Shown piece by piece: positions 1 through 9,747 of a stretch of 64,000 bases of DNA. This DNA is from Variovorax boronicumulans (lineage in GTDB: Bacteria > Pseudomonadota > Gammaproteobacteria > Burkholderiales > Burkholderiaceae_C): assembly GCF_019352895.1 (NCBI RefSeq), contig NZ_JAAAFX010000015.1, forward strand, positions 119,640-183,639, written 5' to 3'. Under the pieces are notes generated by a model that made no database searches, was not told the DNA's origin, and saw nothing but the letters and a program-made list of their open reading frames with translations. The position numbers and the translations under genes were made by a program. Numbering within the stretch: the stretch's first letter is position 1; every line of letters begins with the position of its first letter.

Positions 1-1
1 C

Positions 2-895
2 CGCGAAGCCACGCAAGGCGACCCGCGCGCCTTCTTCGCGCTGTTCGACACCGCCGACCGGCTGGGCTTCGACGGCGTCTGGTTCAGCGAATTCCGCCTG
101 CCCACGGCCGACTGGCCGTACCCGTCGCCGCTGCTGCTGGCCGCCGCGCTGCTGGCGCGCACCGAGCGGCTGCGCGTGGGCACCTCGGTGCTGGTGCTGC
201 CCCTGCACCAGCCGCTGCTGCTGGCCGACGAGATTGCGCAGCTGGCCTTCCAGAGCGGCGGGCGCATCGACATCGGCGTGGGCCGCGGCACCGAGCCCGC
301 CACGCTGGCCGCATTGAACATCGACGCGGCCCAGACCCGCGCGCGCTTCGAGCGGAATTGCATCGTGCTGCAGGACCAGGCCGCGCACGTGCCGCTCTAC
401 GTGGCCGGCTCCACCCCCGAGACGCTGGGCTTCGCGATCGAACGCGACCTGCCGCTGCTGCTGAGCCTGGAGCCGCCCGAGACCACGCAGCTGGGCCATG
501 TGGCCGACATCCTGCAGGGCCGGCCTTCGACCTTGCTGCGGCGATCGTCGCTGGCGCGCTACGTGTGCATCGGCGCCGACGCCGCGTCGGTGCAATCGCA
601 GCTCGACGGCCTCTGGGCCCAGCTGCAGGCGCGCCGCGAATTCTTCGCCGCCAGGCGCGGCGTGCCGCCCGAGCAGGTGCCGCGCATCGAGCCCGAACGC
701 ATGCTGCGCGAGCAGTTCATCCACGGCGACCCCGCGCAATGCCATGCGCAGATCCTCGCCCTGCGCGCGCGCAGCGGCATCGATGCGCTGCGCTGCGTGT
801 TCAACGCCAACGGCCTGCTCGACAACACCCAAGCCCTCGCCGGCATGACGCTCTTTGCGAACGAGGTGCTCCCCGCGCTTCGCGAGCCGGCATGA
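2..895 (+). CDS. LLM-class flavin-dependent oxidoreductase (5' truncated by window edge)
   Basis: The frame is open from base 2, so the true start lies upstream. The translation reads like a bacterial luciferase-family (F420/FMN-dependent) monooxygenase: an early segment of the type DTADRLGFDGVWFSEF, then RLRVGTSVLVLPLHQPL and GRIDIGVGRG, which are the characteristic strands of the TIM barrel. About 297 residues are present, close to the usual 330-360, so perhaps 30-60 N-terminal residues are missing. The substrate cannot be read from sequence. The TGA overlaps a possible ATG at 892 that is in frame with cobW, so the gene may be cotranscribed with the cobalamin genes, but nothing ties it to cobalamin chemistry. 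Confidence 0.85.
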   Translation, partial: REATQGDPRAFFALFDTADRLGFDGVWFSEFRLPTADWPYPSPLLLAAALLARTERLRVGTSVLVLPLHQPLLLADEIAQLAFQSGGRIDIGVGRGTEPATLAALNIDAAQTRARFERNCIVLQDQAAHVPLYVAGSTPETLGFAIERDLPLLLSLEPPETTQLGHVADILQGRPSTLLRRSSLARYVCIGADAASVQSQLDGLWAQLQARREFFAARRGVPPEQVPRIEPERMLREQFIHGDPAQCHAQILALRARSGIDALRCVFNANGLLDNTQALAGMTLFANEVLPALREPA

Positions 896-924
896 TCCAT
901 CCCATCCCAGAAAGCCACACCCTC

Positions 925-1983
<1,059 letters not shown>

Positions 1984-2002
1984 CGCCTCGGGCCGGCGCG
2001 CG

Positions 2003-5000
2003 ATGCACCTGCTGAGCACCCAGCCCGGCCGCTTCGTCGAAGACGACAGCGTCGTCACCCGGCTCGACCAGACGCCAGGCGAAATCGTGGTGCTGAGTTC
2101 GGCCGACACCACGCTCGCGCTGCTGGCCGCCGCGCGCACGGCGCTTGCCGCCACCGACCCCGGCTACCCCTCGCTGCGGCTGGCCAACCTGCAGTACCTG
2201 CGCCAGCCGGCCTCGCTCGACCTCTATGTCGACGAGGTGCTGCAGCATGCGCGCGTGGTGATCGTCGACCACCTGGGTGCCGAATCGGCCTGGGCCTACG
2301 GGCTGCAGCAGATCGAGAAGCTCGCGCGCCGCAAGGGCCAACAGCTGGCGATCTTCTCGGGCGACCTGCAGGAAGACGAAGACCTGCTGGCGCGCAGCAC
2401 GCTGCCGCAGGACGTGGGCCGCCAGCTGTGGCAGTACACCCGCGCGGGCGGCGCGGCCAATGCGCAGCAGTTCCTGCGCGCCATCGCCTTCCACGGCCTG
2501 GGCCATGGCGAGGCGCCGCAGCCGCCGCGCAGCCTGCCGCAGGTGGCGCTGCATGTGCCCGGCGGCTTCGGCGCCACGCACACGGTGGCCGGCATCGACG
2601 ACCTGCGCGCGCTGTGGCGCGACGGTGCGCCGGTGGTGGCGCTGGTGTTCTACCGCTCGCACCTGCAGTCGGGCAACACGGCGGTCTTCGATGCGATGGC
2701 CGCCGCGCTGCAGGCCGAAGGCCTGAACCCGCTGCCGGTCGCGCTCGATTCCCTGAAAGACCCGCTGTGCATTTCCGCGCTGCGCGGCCTGTGCCGCGCG
2801 CACGACGTGCAACTGGTGCTCAACACCACGGCCTTCGCGGCGCTGGGGCAGGGCGACAACGCGGGCGATGCGGTGGCCGAGCTCGCGGGCGATGCGCCCG
2901 TGCTGCAGGTGATCGTGAGCGGCGGCAACCGCGAGGACTGGCTGGCCGACAGCCAGGGCCTGCGTCCGCGCGACATTGCGATGCAGATTTCGTTGCCCGA
3001 GATGGACGGCCGCATCGTCACGCGCGCCATCAGCTTCAAGGGCCTGTCGCACCGCGACGAACTCACGCAAACCGAGGTGGTGAACTACCAGCCCGAGCCC
3101 GACCGCATCGCCTTCGTGGCCGAACTGGCGCGGCGCTGGTGCAAGTTGCGCAGCCTGAGCGCCGCGGACAAGCGCCTGGCGCTGATCCTCGCCAACTACC
3201 CCGGCAGCGAAGGCCGCATCGGCAGCGGCGTGGGGCTCGACACGCCGGCTTCGGTGATCGCGATCCTGCGCACGCTCGCGGCCGAAGGCCATGCGCTGGG
3301 CGATGCCGACAAGCTGCCGGCCGACGGCGACGCGCTGATGCATACGCTGCAGCAGGGCATCGCCAACGACCCCTCGCAATGGCCGCTGCGCCCGGCTTGG
3401 CAGAGCTATGCGCTGGCCGACTACCGTGCGCGACTGGCGAGCTTGCCCGAAGGCATGGCCGCGGCCATCGACGCGCGCTGGGGCGCGCCCGAGCAGGACC
3501 CGTCGGTGCGCCAGGGCCGCTTCATGATCGCCGGCCTGCGGCTGGGCCGCGTGTTCGTCGGCATCCAGCCCGCGCGTTCGCTGGCGGTGCAGGGCACGCA
3601 GGACTACGCCAGCTACCACGACGCCGAGCTCGTGCCGCCGCACGGCTACCTCGCCTTCTACTTCTGGCTGCGCGACGTGTTCGCCATCGACGCGGTGGTG
3701 CACGTGGGCAAGCACGGCAACCTCGAATGGCTGCCGGGCAAGAGCCTGGCGCTGTCGCAGACCTGCTGGCCCGACGCCATCCTCGGGCCGCTGCCCAACG
3801 TCTACCCCTTCATCGTCAACGACCCGGGCGAGGGCGCGCAGGCCAAGCGCCGCACGCAGGCCGTGATCGTCGACCACCTGATGCCGCCGCTCACGCGCGC
3901 CGAGAACCACGGCCCGATGCAGGACCTGGAGCGCCAGGTCGACGAGTACTACGACGCGCTGCTGGTCGATGCGCGCCGCGCCCGCGTGCTGCGCGCGCAG
4001 ATCCTCGCGACCGTGCGCGCGCAGCACCTGGCCGAGGAACTCGCGTTGCCATCGGCGGCGGCCGACGACGACACCGTGCTCGCGCGCGTCGATGCCTACC
4101 TGTGCGAGCTCAAGGAAACGCAGATCCGCGACGGCCTGCATGTGTTCGGCCAGTCGCCCGAAGGCCGCCTGCGCCGCGACACCCTGCTCGCGCTCGCACG
4201 CTACCCCTCGGCCGACGGCGCGGGCGAGAACGCGGGCCTGCTCGATGCGCTGTCGCGCGACCTGCTGCCCGGCGACGCTTTCGCGCCGCTCGACATCGAG
4301 CCCGCCACGCCCTGGCTGGGCGCGCGGCCCGCGCTGCTGCAGTCGGTCAGCGACGACCCCTGGCGCCATGCGGGCGACACGCGCGAGCGGCTGGAGCTGC
4401 TCGCGCAGCGCCTGCTCGACGAGGCCGATGCGGGCATCGCGCTGCCGCAAGACATGCCGCACACGCAGGCCGTGCTCGGCCGCATCGCCCATCGCCTGTC
4501 GCCCGACCTCGACGCCTGCGGCACGCAGGAACTGCATCAGCTCTCACGCGCGCTGCAGGGCCGCTTCGTGCCCGCCGGCCCGAGCGGTTCGCCCTCGCGT
4601 GGCCGGCCCGACGTGCTGCCGACCGGGCGCAACTTCTACTCGGTCGACACCCGTGCCATCCCCACGCCCACCGCCTGGATGCTGGGCCTCAAGTCCGCCG
4701 CGCGGCTGGTCGAACTGCACCTGCAGGAACATGGCGAGTACCCGGTCGCGATGGGCCTGTCGGTCTGGGGCACGGCCACCATGCGCACGGGCGGCGACGA
4801 CCTGGCGCAGGCCTTCGCGCTGATCGGCGTGCGGCCCAAGTGGGCGGCCGGCAGCCAGCGCGTGGTCGACTTCGAGGTGCTGCCCACCGTGGGCATCGGC
4901 CGTCCGCGCATCGACGTCACGCTGCGCATCTCGGGCTTCTTCCGCGACGCCTTCCCCGCGGCCGTGCAGATGTTCGACGCCGCGGTGCAGGCCGTGGCCG

Positions 5001-5833
5001 CGCAGGAGGACGAGGACGCCGAGCGCAACCCTATCCGCGCCCGCATCCTGCGCGAGGCCGCGGCGCTGGAGGCCCAGGGACTCGATGCCGCTACTGCGCG
5101 CACGCAGGCCGGCTGGCGCGTGTTCGGCTCGGCGCCGGGCCACTACGGCTCGGGCCTGCAGCCGCTGTTCGACCGCGGCGACTGGCAGAGCGACGACGAC
5201 CTGGCACGCGCCTATGTAGCCGGCGGTGCCCATGCCTACGGCCAGGGCAGCGACGGCGTGCCCGCGCAGGCCGCGCTGGTCGAGCGCCTGAAGACCATGG
5301 ACGTGGTGCTGCAGAACCAGGACAGCCGCGAGCACGACCTGCTCGACTCCAACGACTACTACCAGTTCCAGGGCGGCATGGTCGCGGCCGTGCGGCACCT
5401 GAGCGGCCAGCAGCCCGCGATGTACCACGGCGACCACGGCAACCCGCAGGCGCCGCGCATGCGCACCCTGAAGGAAGAGATCGGCCGCGTGATCCGCGCG
5501 CGCGTGGTCAACCCCAAGTGGATCGCCGGCGTGAAGCGCCACGGCTACAAGGGCGCCTTCGAGATGGCCGCCACCGTCGATTACCTGTTCGGCTTCGACG
5601 CCACCGCGCGCGTGGTCGGCGACCACCAGTACGCGATGGTGGCCGACGCCTACGTGATGGACCCGGCCACGCGGCAGTTCATCCAGGACCACAACCCGCA
5701 GGCGCTGCACGACATGCTGAGCAGACTGCTTGAAGCCATGCAGCGCGGCCTGTGGCAGGCACCTGGCGACTACCAGCGACAACTAGAAGATCTCCTGCTG
5801 GATCAAGAGCAGAAGATGGAAGGAACCCGATGA
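2003..5833 (+). CDS. cobN: Aerobic cobaltochelatase large subunit CobN
   Basis: A 1276-residue protein of full CobN length. CobN inserts Co2+ into hydrogenobyrinic acid a,c-diamide, driven by an AAA+ ATPase partner. Landmarks are the N-terminal MHLLSTQPGRF, the HVGKHGNLEWLPGKSLALS segment in the core, and the C-terminal HYGSGLQP and DSNDYYQFQGGM stretches, all typical of the CobN/BchH/ChlH family. Direct coupling to the next gene is visible: its ATG overlaps the cobN TGA (ATGA at 5830-5833). The partner genes are ChlI/ChlD-like rather than CobS/CobT, an arrangement known from other proteobacteria. I see no frameshift or internal stop. Confidence 0.95.
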   Translation: MHLLSTQPGRFVEDDSVVTRLDQTPGEIVVLSSADTTLALLAAARTALAATDPGYPSLRLANLQYLRQPASLDLYVDEVLQHARVVIVDHLGAESAWAYGLQQIEKLARRKGQQLAIFSGDLQEDEDLLARSTLPQDVGRQLWQYTRAGGAANAQQFLRAIAFHGLGHGEAPQPPRSLPQVALHVPGGFGATHTVAGIDDLRALWRDGAPVVALVFYRSHLQSGNTAVFDAMAAALQAEGLNPLPVALDSLKDPLCISALRGLCRAHDVQLVLNTTAFAALGQGDNAGDAVAELAGDAPVLQVIVSGGNREDWLADSQGLRPRDIAMQISLPEMDGRIVTRAISFKGLSHRDELTQTEVVNYQPEPDRIAFVAELARRWCKLRSLSAADKRLALILANYPGSEGRIGSGVGLDTPASVIAILRTLAAEGHALGDADKLPADGDALMHTLQQGIANDPSQWPLRPAWQSYALADYRARLASLPEGMAAAIDARWGAPEQDPSVRQGRFMIAGLRLGRVFVGIQPARSLAVQGTQDYASYHDAELVPPHGYLAFYFWLRDVFAIDAVVHVGKHGNLEWLPGKSLALSQTCWPDAILGPLPNVYPFIVNDPGEGAQAKRRTQAVIVDHLMPPLTRAENHGPMQDLERQVDEYYDALLVDARRARVLRAQILATVRAQHLAEELALPSAAADDDTVLARVDAYLCELKETQIRDGLHVFGQSPEGRLRRDTLLALARYPSADGAGENAGLLDALSRDLLPGDAFAPLDIEPATPWLGARPALLQSVSDDPWRHAGDTRERLELLAQRLLDEADAGIALPQDMPHTQAVLGRIAHRLSPDLDACGTQELHQLSRALQGRFVPAGPSGSPSRGRPDVLPTGRNFYSVDTRAIPTPTAWMLGLKSAARLVELHLQEHGEYPVAMGLSVWGTATMRTGGDDLAQAFALIGVRPKWAAGSQRVVDFEVLPTVGIGRPRIDVTLRISGFFRDAFPAAVQMFDAAVQAVAAQEDEDAERNPIRARILREAAALEAQGLDAATARTQAGWRVFGSAPGHYGSGLQPLFDRGDWQSDDDLARAYVAGGAHAYGQGSDGVPAQAALVERLKTMDVVLQNQDSREHDLLDSNDYYQFQGGMVAAVRHLSGQQPAMYHGDHGNPQAPRMRTLKEEIGRVIRARVVNPKWIAGVKRHGYKGAFEMAATVDYLFGFDATARVVGDHQYAMVADAYVMDPATRQFIQDHNPQALHDMLSRLLEAMQRGLWQAPGDYQRQLEDLLLDQEQKMEGTR

Positions 5834-6918
5834 CCACCCCCGCGAGCGCGGCCCTGCCGCTGCCCTTTCCCTTCGCCGCCATCGCCGGCCAGCCGCAACT
5901 GCGCCAGGCGCTGCTGCTGGCCGCGGTCGACCCCGGCCTGGGCGGCGTGCTGATCGAAGGCCCGCGCGGCACGGCCAAGTCCACGGCCGCGCGCGCGCTG
6001 GCCGAGCTGCTGACTGGCGCACCATTCGTCACGCTGCCCCTGGGCGCGAGCCTCGAGCACCTGGTCGGCACGCTGGACCTGGGCCAGGCCCTGGCCGGCC
6101 ATCAGGTGAAGTTCGCGCCCGGCCTGCTGTCGCGCGCGCATGGCGGCGTGCTGTATGTCGACGAGGTCAACCTGCTGCCCGACGCGCTGATCGATTCGCT
6201 GCTCGACGTGGCGGCCAGCGGCGTCAACAGCGTGGAGCGCGACGGCATCTCGCACCGCCATGCCGCGCGCTTCGTGCTCGTCGGCACCATGAACCCGGAG
6301 GAGGGCGAACTGCGCCCGCAACTGCTCGACCGCTTCGGCCTCTGCGTGCGCCTCTCGAACATCGACGACGCCGCGTCGCGCCAGGCCATCGTGCGCGCCC
6401 GCCTGGCCTTCGACGCCGACCCGCAGGGCTTCCGTGCCGACCATGCCGACGCCCAGGGCGCCCTGGCCCTGGCCCTGGGCCGCGCCCGCGCCACCGTGGC
6501 CGACCGCGAGGCGCTGCCTTACGAAGACGAAGTGCATGCCGCCGTCGGCGCGCTGTGCATGGCCGCCCAGGTCGACGGCCTGCGCGCCGACCTGGTGATG
6601 CTGCGCGCCGCCCGCGCCCTGGCCGCCTGGGAGCAGGCCGACACGCTCACGACCGCGCATGTGCAGCAGGTGGCCGACCTGGTGCTGCTGCATCGGCGCA
6701 AGCCGGGCACGGCGCAGAGCGCGGCCCCTTCGTCATCTCAGGCCAACGCGCCGGGCCCCTCGTCCGGCCAGGGCGACGGCGCATCGGGCGAGGCTTCCAC
6801 ATCTGCTTCCGATGACGACGCCGACTGGGGCGCGATGCCCCCCGAGCCTGTGGGCATCGAACGCGTCAAGCCGCTGCGCCCACTGATGGCCGCGGCCCCC
6901 ACCCCAAAAAAAGCCTGA
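5830..6918 (+). CDS. ChlI-like AAA+ ATPase of the cobaltochelatase, with acidic Ser/Pro tail
   Basis: A 362-residue protein. Walker A (GPRGTAKS) is at residues 44-51, Walker B (VLYVDE) at 107-112, and the sensor-1 region reads LVGTMNPEEGELRPQLLDRFG, as in magnesium-chelatase subunit I (BchI/ChlI). In this context it would be the motor for CobN. After the AAA+ lid, residues of about 295-362 form a Ser/Pro/Asp-rich low-complexity tail. In ChlD proteins such a linker joins the AAA+ and vWA domains, so this gene and the next together look like a split ChlD whose AAA+ part kept its ATPase motifs. The start is the ATG overlapping the cobN stop. Confidence 0.88.
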   Translation: MTTPASAALPLPFPFAAIAGQPQLRQALLLAAVDPGLGGVLIEGPRGTAKSTAARALAELLTGAPFVTLPLGASLEHLVGTLDLGQALAGHQVKFAPGLLSRAHGGVLYVDEVNLLPDALIDSLLDVAASGVNSVERDGISHRHAARFVLVGTMNPEEGELRPQLLDRFGLCVRLSNIDDAASRQAIVRARLAFDADPQGFRADHADAQGALALALGRARATVADREALPYEDEVHAAVGALCMAAQVDGLRADLVMLRAARALAAWEQADTLTTAHVQQVADLVLLHRRKPGTAQSAAPSSSQANAPGPSSGQGDGASGEASTSASDDDADWGAMPPEPVGIERVKPLRPLMAAAPTPKKA

Positions 6919-7007
6919 GCCTCCGGAACGCCGACCCCGCTGGCGCACGCCAGGGTGACCGGAGGCAGGGCACGCAACGGGACACGTCGCGCCACATCGC
7001 ATCGCCG

Positions 7008-7571
7008 ATGGGCGGCAGCGCCTACGACTGGCCCCGCACCCTGATGGCTCGCGGCGCCGAGGCCCAGTTGCGCCCCGAGCACCTGCGCCGCCGCCCGCAG
7101 GAGGCCCGCAGCGGTGCGCTGCATTGCTTCCTGCTCGACTGCTCCGCCTCCATGCTCAAGGACGGCAAGCTCGCGCGCGCCAAGGGCGTGCTGGTGGCGT
7201 TGATGGAAGAGGCCTACCGACGCCGCGACCGCGTGGCCTTGCTGTGCTTCGGCGGCAACACCGTCGAACTGCGCATGCCGCCTCGGCGCGCAGGCGCATT
7301 CAACGACGCCTGGCTGACGCCCATTGCGGGGGGTGGGGGCACGCCTCTCACGCTGGGCGTTCAGCAGGCCGGCATCCTGCTGGCGAAGCATGAGTCCGCG
7401 CAGCGGTGGCTGTGGCTGTTGACGGATGGGCGGAGTACGGAGAGTCCAACGCGGCCGCCGGGGGTGGATATGGCGACGGTGGTGGACTTCGAAGCCGGGC
7501 CCGGGGCGTTGGGGCGGGCGGCGTCCTTGGCGGCGGCGTGGCGCGCTGCGCACGTGAGGCCGGCGCTCTGA
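7008..7571 (+). CDS. vWA-domain protein, ChlD-type partner of the cobaltochelatase AAA+ protein
   Basis: A 187-residue protein that is essentially only a von Willebrand A/integrin-I domain. The MIDAS is visible as LLDCSASM near residue 44, a GGGGTPLTLGV turn follows, and the third element is LLTDGRST. In Mg- and Co-chelatases the vWA domain couples the AAA+ ring to the large subunit. Canonical ChlD carries its own AAA+ domain; here that part is absent, which fits the preceding AAA+ gene supplying it. ATG 7008 is the first good start, but no Shine-Dalgarno precedes it, so a longer N-terminus from an alternative start is possible. Confidence 0.8.
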   Translation: MGGSAYDWPRTLMARGAEAQLRPEHLRRRPQEARSGALHCFLLDCSASMLKDGKLARAKGVLVALMEEAYRRRDRVALLCFGGNTVELRMPPRRAGAFNDAWLTPIAGGGGTPLTLGVQQAGILLAKHESAQRWLWLLTDGRSTESPTRPPGVDMATVVDFEAGPGALGRAASLAAAWRAAHVRPAL

Positions 7572-7663
7572 CAACGCAGCGCTTCAGTGGCCAGGCATGA
7601 AGTGGCCCGGGTTGCCGCCTGCAGCGGCGGCCTTAACTGGCCATGGCGCCGCAGCCGTCCGCC

Positions 7664-8809
7664 CTAAGCGCCCACCCCGGCCCCAAACCGCAACGTGAAC
7701 GCCGTCCCTTCCCCCACCGAAGACGCCACCGCCATCGTCCCCCCGTGCGCCTTCGCGATCTCGTTGACGATGTAGAGGCCCAGGCCCACGCTGCGCACGG
7801 TGTTGCTGCCGGTGTCGCCGCGCACCATCGGTTCGAAGACCGTGGGCAGGGTGGCGGCGTCGATGGGGTCGCCCTGGTTGTGGACCTGCAGTTCGGCCTG
7901 CGTGGCCTCGATGGCCGAGGTGACGGTGATGGGCGTGCCGGGCCGGCCGTAGGCGGCGGCGTTGCCGACCAGGTTACCGATCAGTTGCGCGAGCCGGTCG
8001 TGGTCGGCCACGCAGGCGCCCGGGCCCCGGGTGCCGTGCACGATCTCGCGGTCGGGAAAGGCGAGCCGGAGTTCGTCCAGCGTGCGTGCGGTCAGCGCGT
8101 GCAGGTCCATGGGCTGCAGGCTCACGGCCAGGCCGGTGCCGACGCGCGCCTGCGTGAAGTCGAGCAGTTCCTCGATCAGCCGCTGCGCGCGTTCGGCCGA
8201 GCTGCGCACATGGCCCAGCACGCGCACGCCGCGTTCGGTCTTCTCGGCGCGGCCCAGCAACTGCACGCCCATCAGGATGGCCGACAGCGGATTGCGCAGG
8301 TCGTGGCTCACGATGCCGACCATCTGCTCGGCGAACAGGGCACGGTCGCGCAGCAGGCGCTGCGACTGCAGCTCGACCTCGAGCAGCGCATCGGCCTTCT
8401 TGCGAGCGTTCATCAGTTCGCGCTCGTAGCGGTTGCGGTCCTGTGCCACGAAGGCGGCGATCTCGTCGAACTCGCCTTCGGCGCGCTTGCGGCGGCGCGC
8501 GTTGAGGATCATCGGGATCAGCTGCCCGTCGGGGCGGCGCACATCGAACTTGACCTCGGCCAGCGAGCCCTGCATCTGCAGCGTGGGCACCCAGTGGGTC
8601 TGGTGGAAGATCCGTCCGCCCATGGTGAACAGGTCCTGCAGCCTCTTGCTGCCCACGAGTGCGTCGCGCGGCATGCCGAGCCAGCCGCAGAACGTGGTGT
8701 TGACCTTGAGCAGGGTGCCGTCCAGCGCGGTCACCAGCAGACCGCAGGGGGCCTGGTCGAACAGTTCGTCGGTGTCGGGAACGGGGACGGGCGAGGCGGC
8801 CGCGGACAT
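7664..8809 (-). CDS. Soluble PAS-domain sensor histidine kinase, probable partner of RsbQ homologue
   Basis: A 381-residue protein without transmembrane segments. A PAS domain fills residues of about 12-125 (LFDQAPCGLLVTALDGTLL at the start, RRPDGQLIP near 91-99), followed by a coiled coil at about 125-160. The HisKA H-box is VSHDLRNPLSA with His169, the N-box LIGNLVGNAAAYG, and the G-box VGLGLYIV. It has no receiver domain and no response regulator adjoins it. It lies 10 bases downstream of the RsbQ homologue on the same strand, so the two are very likely one operon. In Bacillus subtilis RsbQ works through the PAS domain of the RsbP phosphatase; here the output domain would be a kinase. The link to RsbQ is inferred from gene order. 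Confidence 0.88.
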   Translation of the reverse strand: MSAAASPVPVPDTDELFDQAPCGLLVTALDGTLLKVNTTFCGWLGMPRDALVGSKRLQDLFTMGGRIFHQTHWVPTLQMQGSLAEVKFDVRRPDGQLIPMILNARRRKRAEGEFDEIAAFVAQDRNRYERELMNARKKADALLEVELQSQRLLRDRALFAEQMVGIVSHDLRNPLSAILMGVQLLGRAEKTERGVRVLGHVRSSAERAQRLIEELLDFTQARVGTGLAVSLQPMDLHALTARTLDELRLAFPDREIVHGTRGPGACVADHDRLAQLIGNLVGNAAAYGRPGTPITVTSAIEATQAELQVHNQGDPIDAATLPTVFEPMVRGDTGSNTVRSVGLGLYIVNEIAKAHGGTMAVASSVGEGTAFTLRFGAGVGA

Positions 8810-8819
8810 GCGGGGCCCG

Positions 8820-9626
8820 CTAGCGGCGCGGCAGCGCGTCGATGAATTCCTCGATCGCGTCGCAGGTGGGGCCGGGCGCGCTCAGGTGCGGGCAGTGGCC
8901 GGTGTTGGCGACCACGCGCAGCATGCCGTGCGGCAGCGTGCGCTGGAGGTATTCGCCGACCGCGAGCGGCGCGATCAGGTCCTCGGACGATTGCACGATG
9001 AGCGTGGGCGTCTGCAGCCGCGCGACCTCCTTGCGGGAATCCGACAGGAAGGTGGTCTTGGCGAACTGCTTGGCGATCTCGGGGTCGGTGCGGCAGAAGC
9101 TGGCGCTCAGCTCCTCGCCCAGCTCGGGCCGTTCGGGCACGCCCATGATGGCCGGTGCCATGCTGCTGGCCCAGCCCAGGTAGTTGCTCTCCAGCGTGTC
9201 GAGCAGCGATTCGACGTCCTCGCGCGTGAAGCCGCCGATGTAGTCGCCGTCGTTGATGTAGCAGGGCGAGGGGCCGATCATCATGTGGGCCGCGAAGGTG
9301 CCGGGCGACTTCAGGTCGGCCAGCATGCCGATCATCGCGCTCACCGAATGGCCGACGAACCAGGTCGGGCCCTGCGCCGTGGCGGCGGCGATCTCCAGCA
9401 CGTCGTCGGCATAGCCCGCGAGCTCGGCGTACTTCGAAGGCTGGTAGGCGCTCAGGTCGGAGTTGCCCGAGCCGACATGGTCGAAGGTGACGACCCGGTA
9501 GCGCTGCGAGAAATGCCGGGCGACGAAGCGCCACATGTTCTGGTCGCAGCCGAAGCCATGCGCAAAGACCATGGTGGCCGGACCTGCGCCCTGGACCTGG
9601 ACGTTGTTGCGCTGCTGGATGTTCAT
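8820..9626 (-). CDS. rsbQ: RsbQ-like alpha/beta-hydrolase (signal sensor of the KAI2/D14/RsbQ class)
   Basis: A 268-residue protein that matches Bacillus RsbQ almost segment by segment: AHGFGCDQNMW near residue 22, FDHVGSGNSDL near 48, the nucleophile elbow VGHSVSA with Ser94, IGPSPCYIND, GGFTREDVESLLDTLESNYLGWA, and the catalytic-His motif GHCPHLS. RsbQ is a hydrolase-fold protein needed for energy-stress signalling through the PAS protein RsbP, and it is the closest bacterial relative of plant karrikin and strigolactone receptors. The gene is first in a two-gene operon with a PAS histidine kinase. The small ligand is unknown. Confidence 0.93.
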   Translation of the reverse strand: MNIQQRNNVQVQGAGPATMVFAHGFGCDQNMWRFVARHFSQRYRVVTFDHVGSGNSDLSAYQPSKYAELAGYADDVLEIAAATAQGPTWFVGHSVSAMIGMLADLKSPGTFAAHMMIGPSPCYINDGDYIGGFTREDVESLLDTLESNYLGWASSMAPAIMGVPERPELGEELSASFCRTDPEIAKQFAKTTFLSDSRKEVARLQTPTLIVQSSEDLIAPLAVGEYLQRTLPHGMLRVVANTGHCPHLSAPGPTCDAIEEFIDALPRR

Positions 9627-9747
9627 GGGGGCGAATCCGGGGGAAGGGCTGCCGGGGCGTCAGGGCGGCCGGGCGTGGGTGCGGCCATTGTGCCCGCTGC
9701 AAGCCCTGTGTCTGTCCGCCATCTTCCCGTGATGGCTCATGGCTGTG

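Noticed and set aside
7643..8845. A 400-codon plus-strand frame over the PAS kinase
   Set aside because: It is antisense to a kinase with all motifs intact; its composition is His/Val/Gln-rich and typical of a shadow frame.
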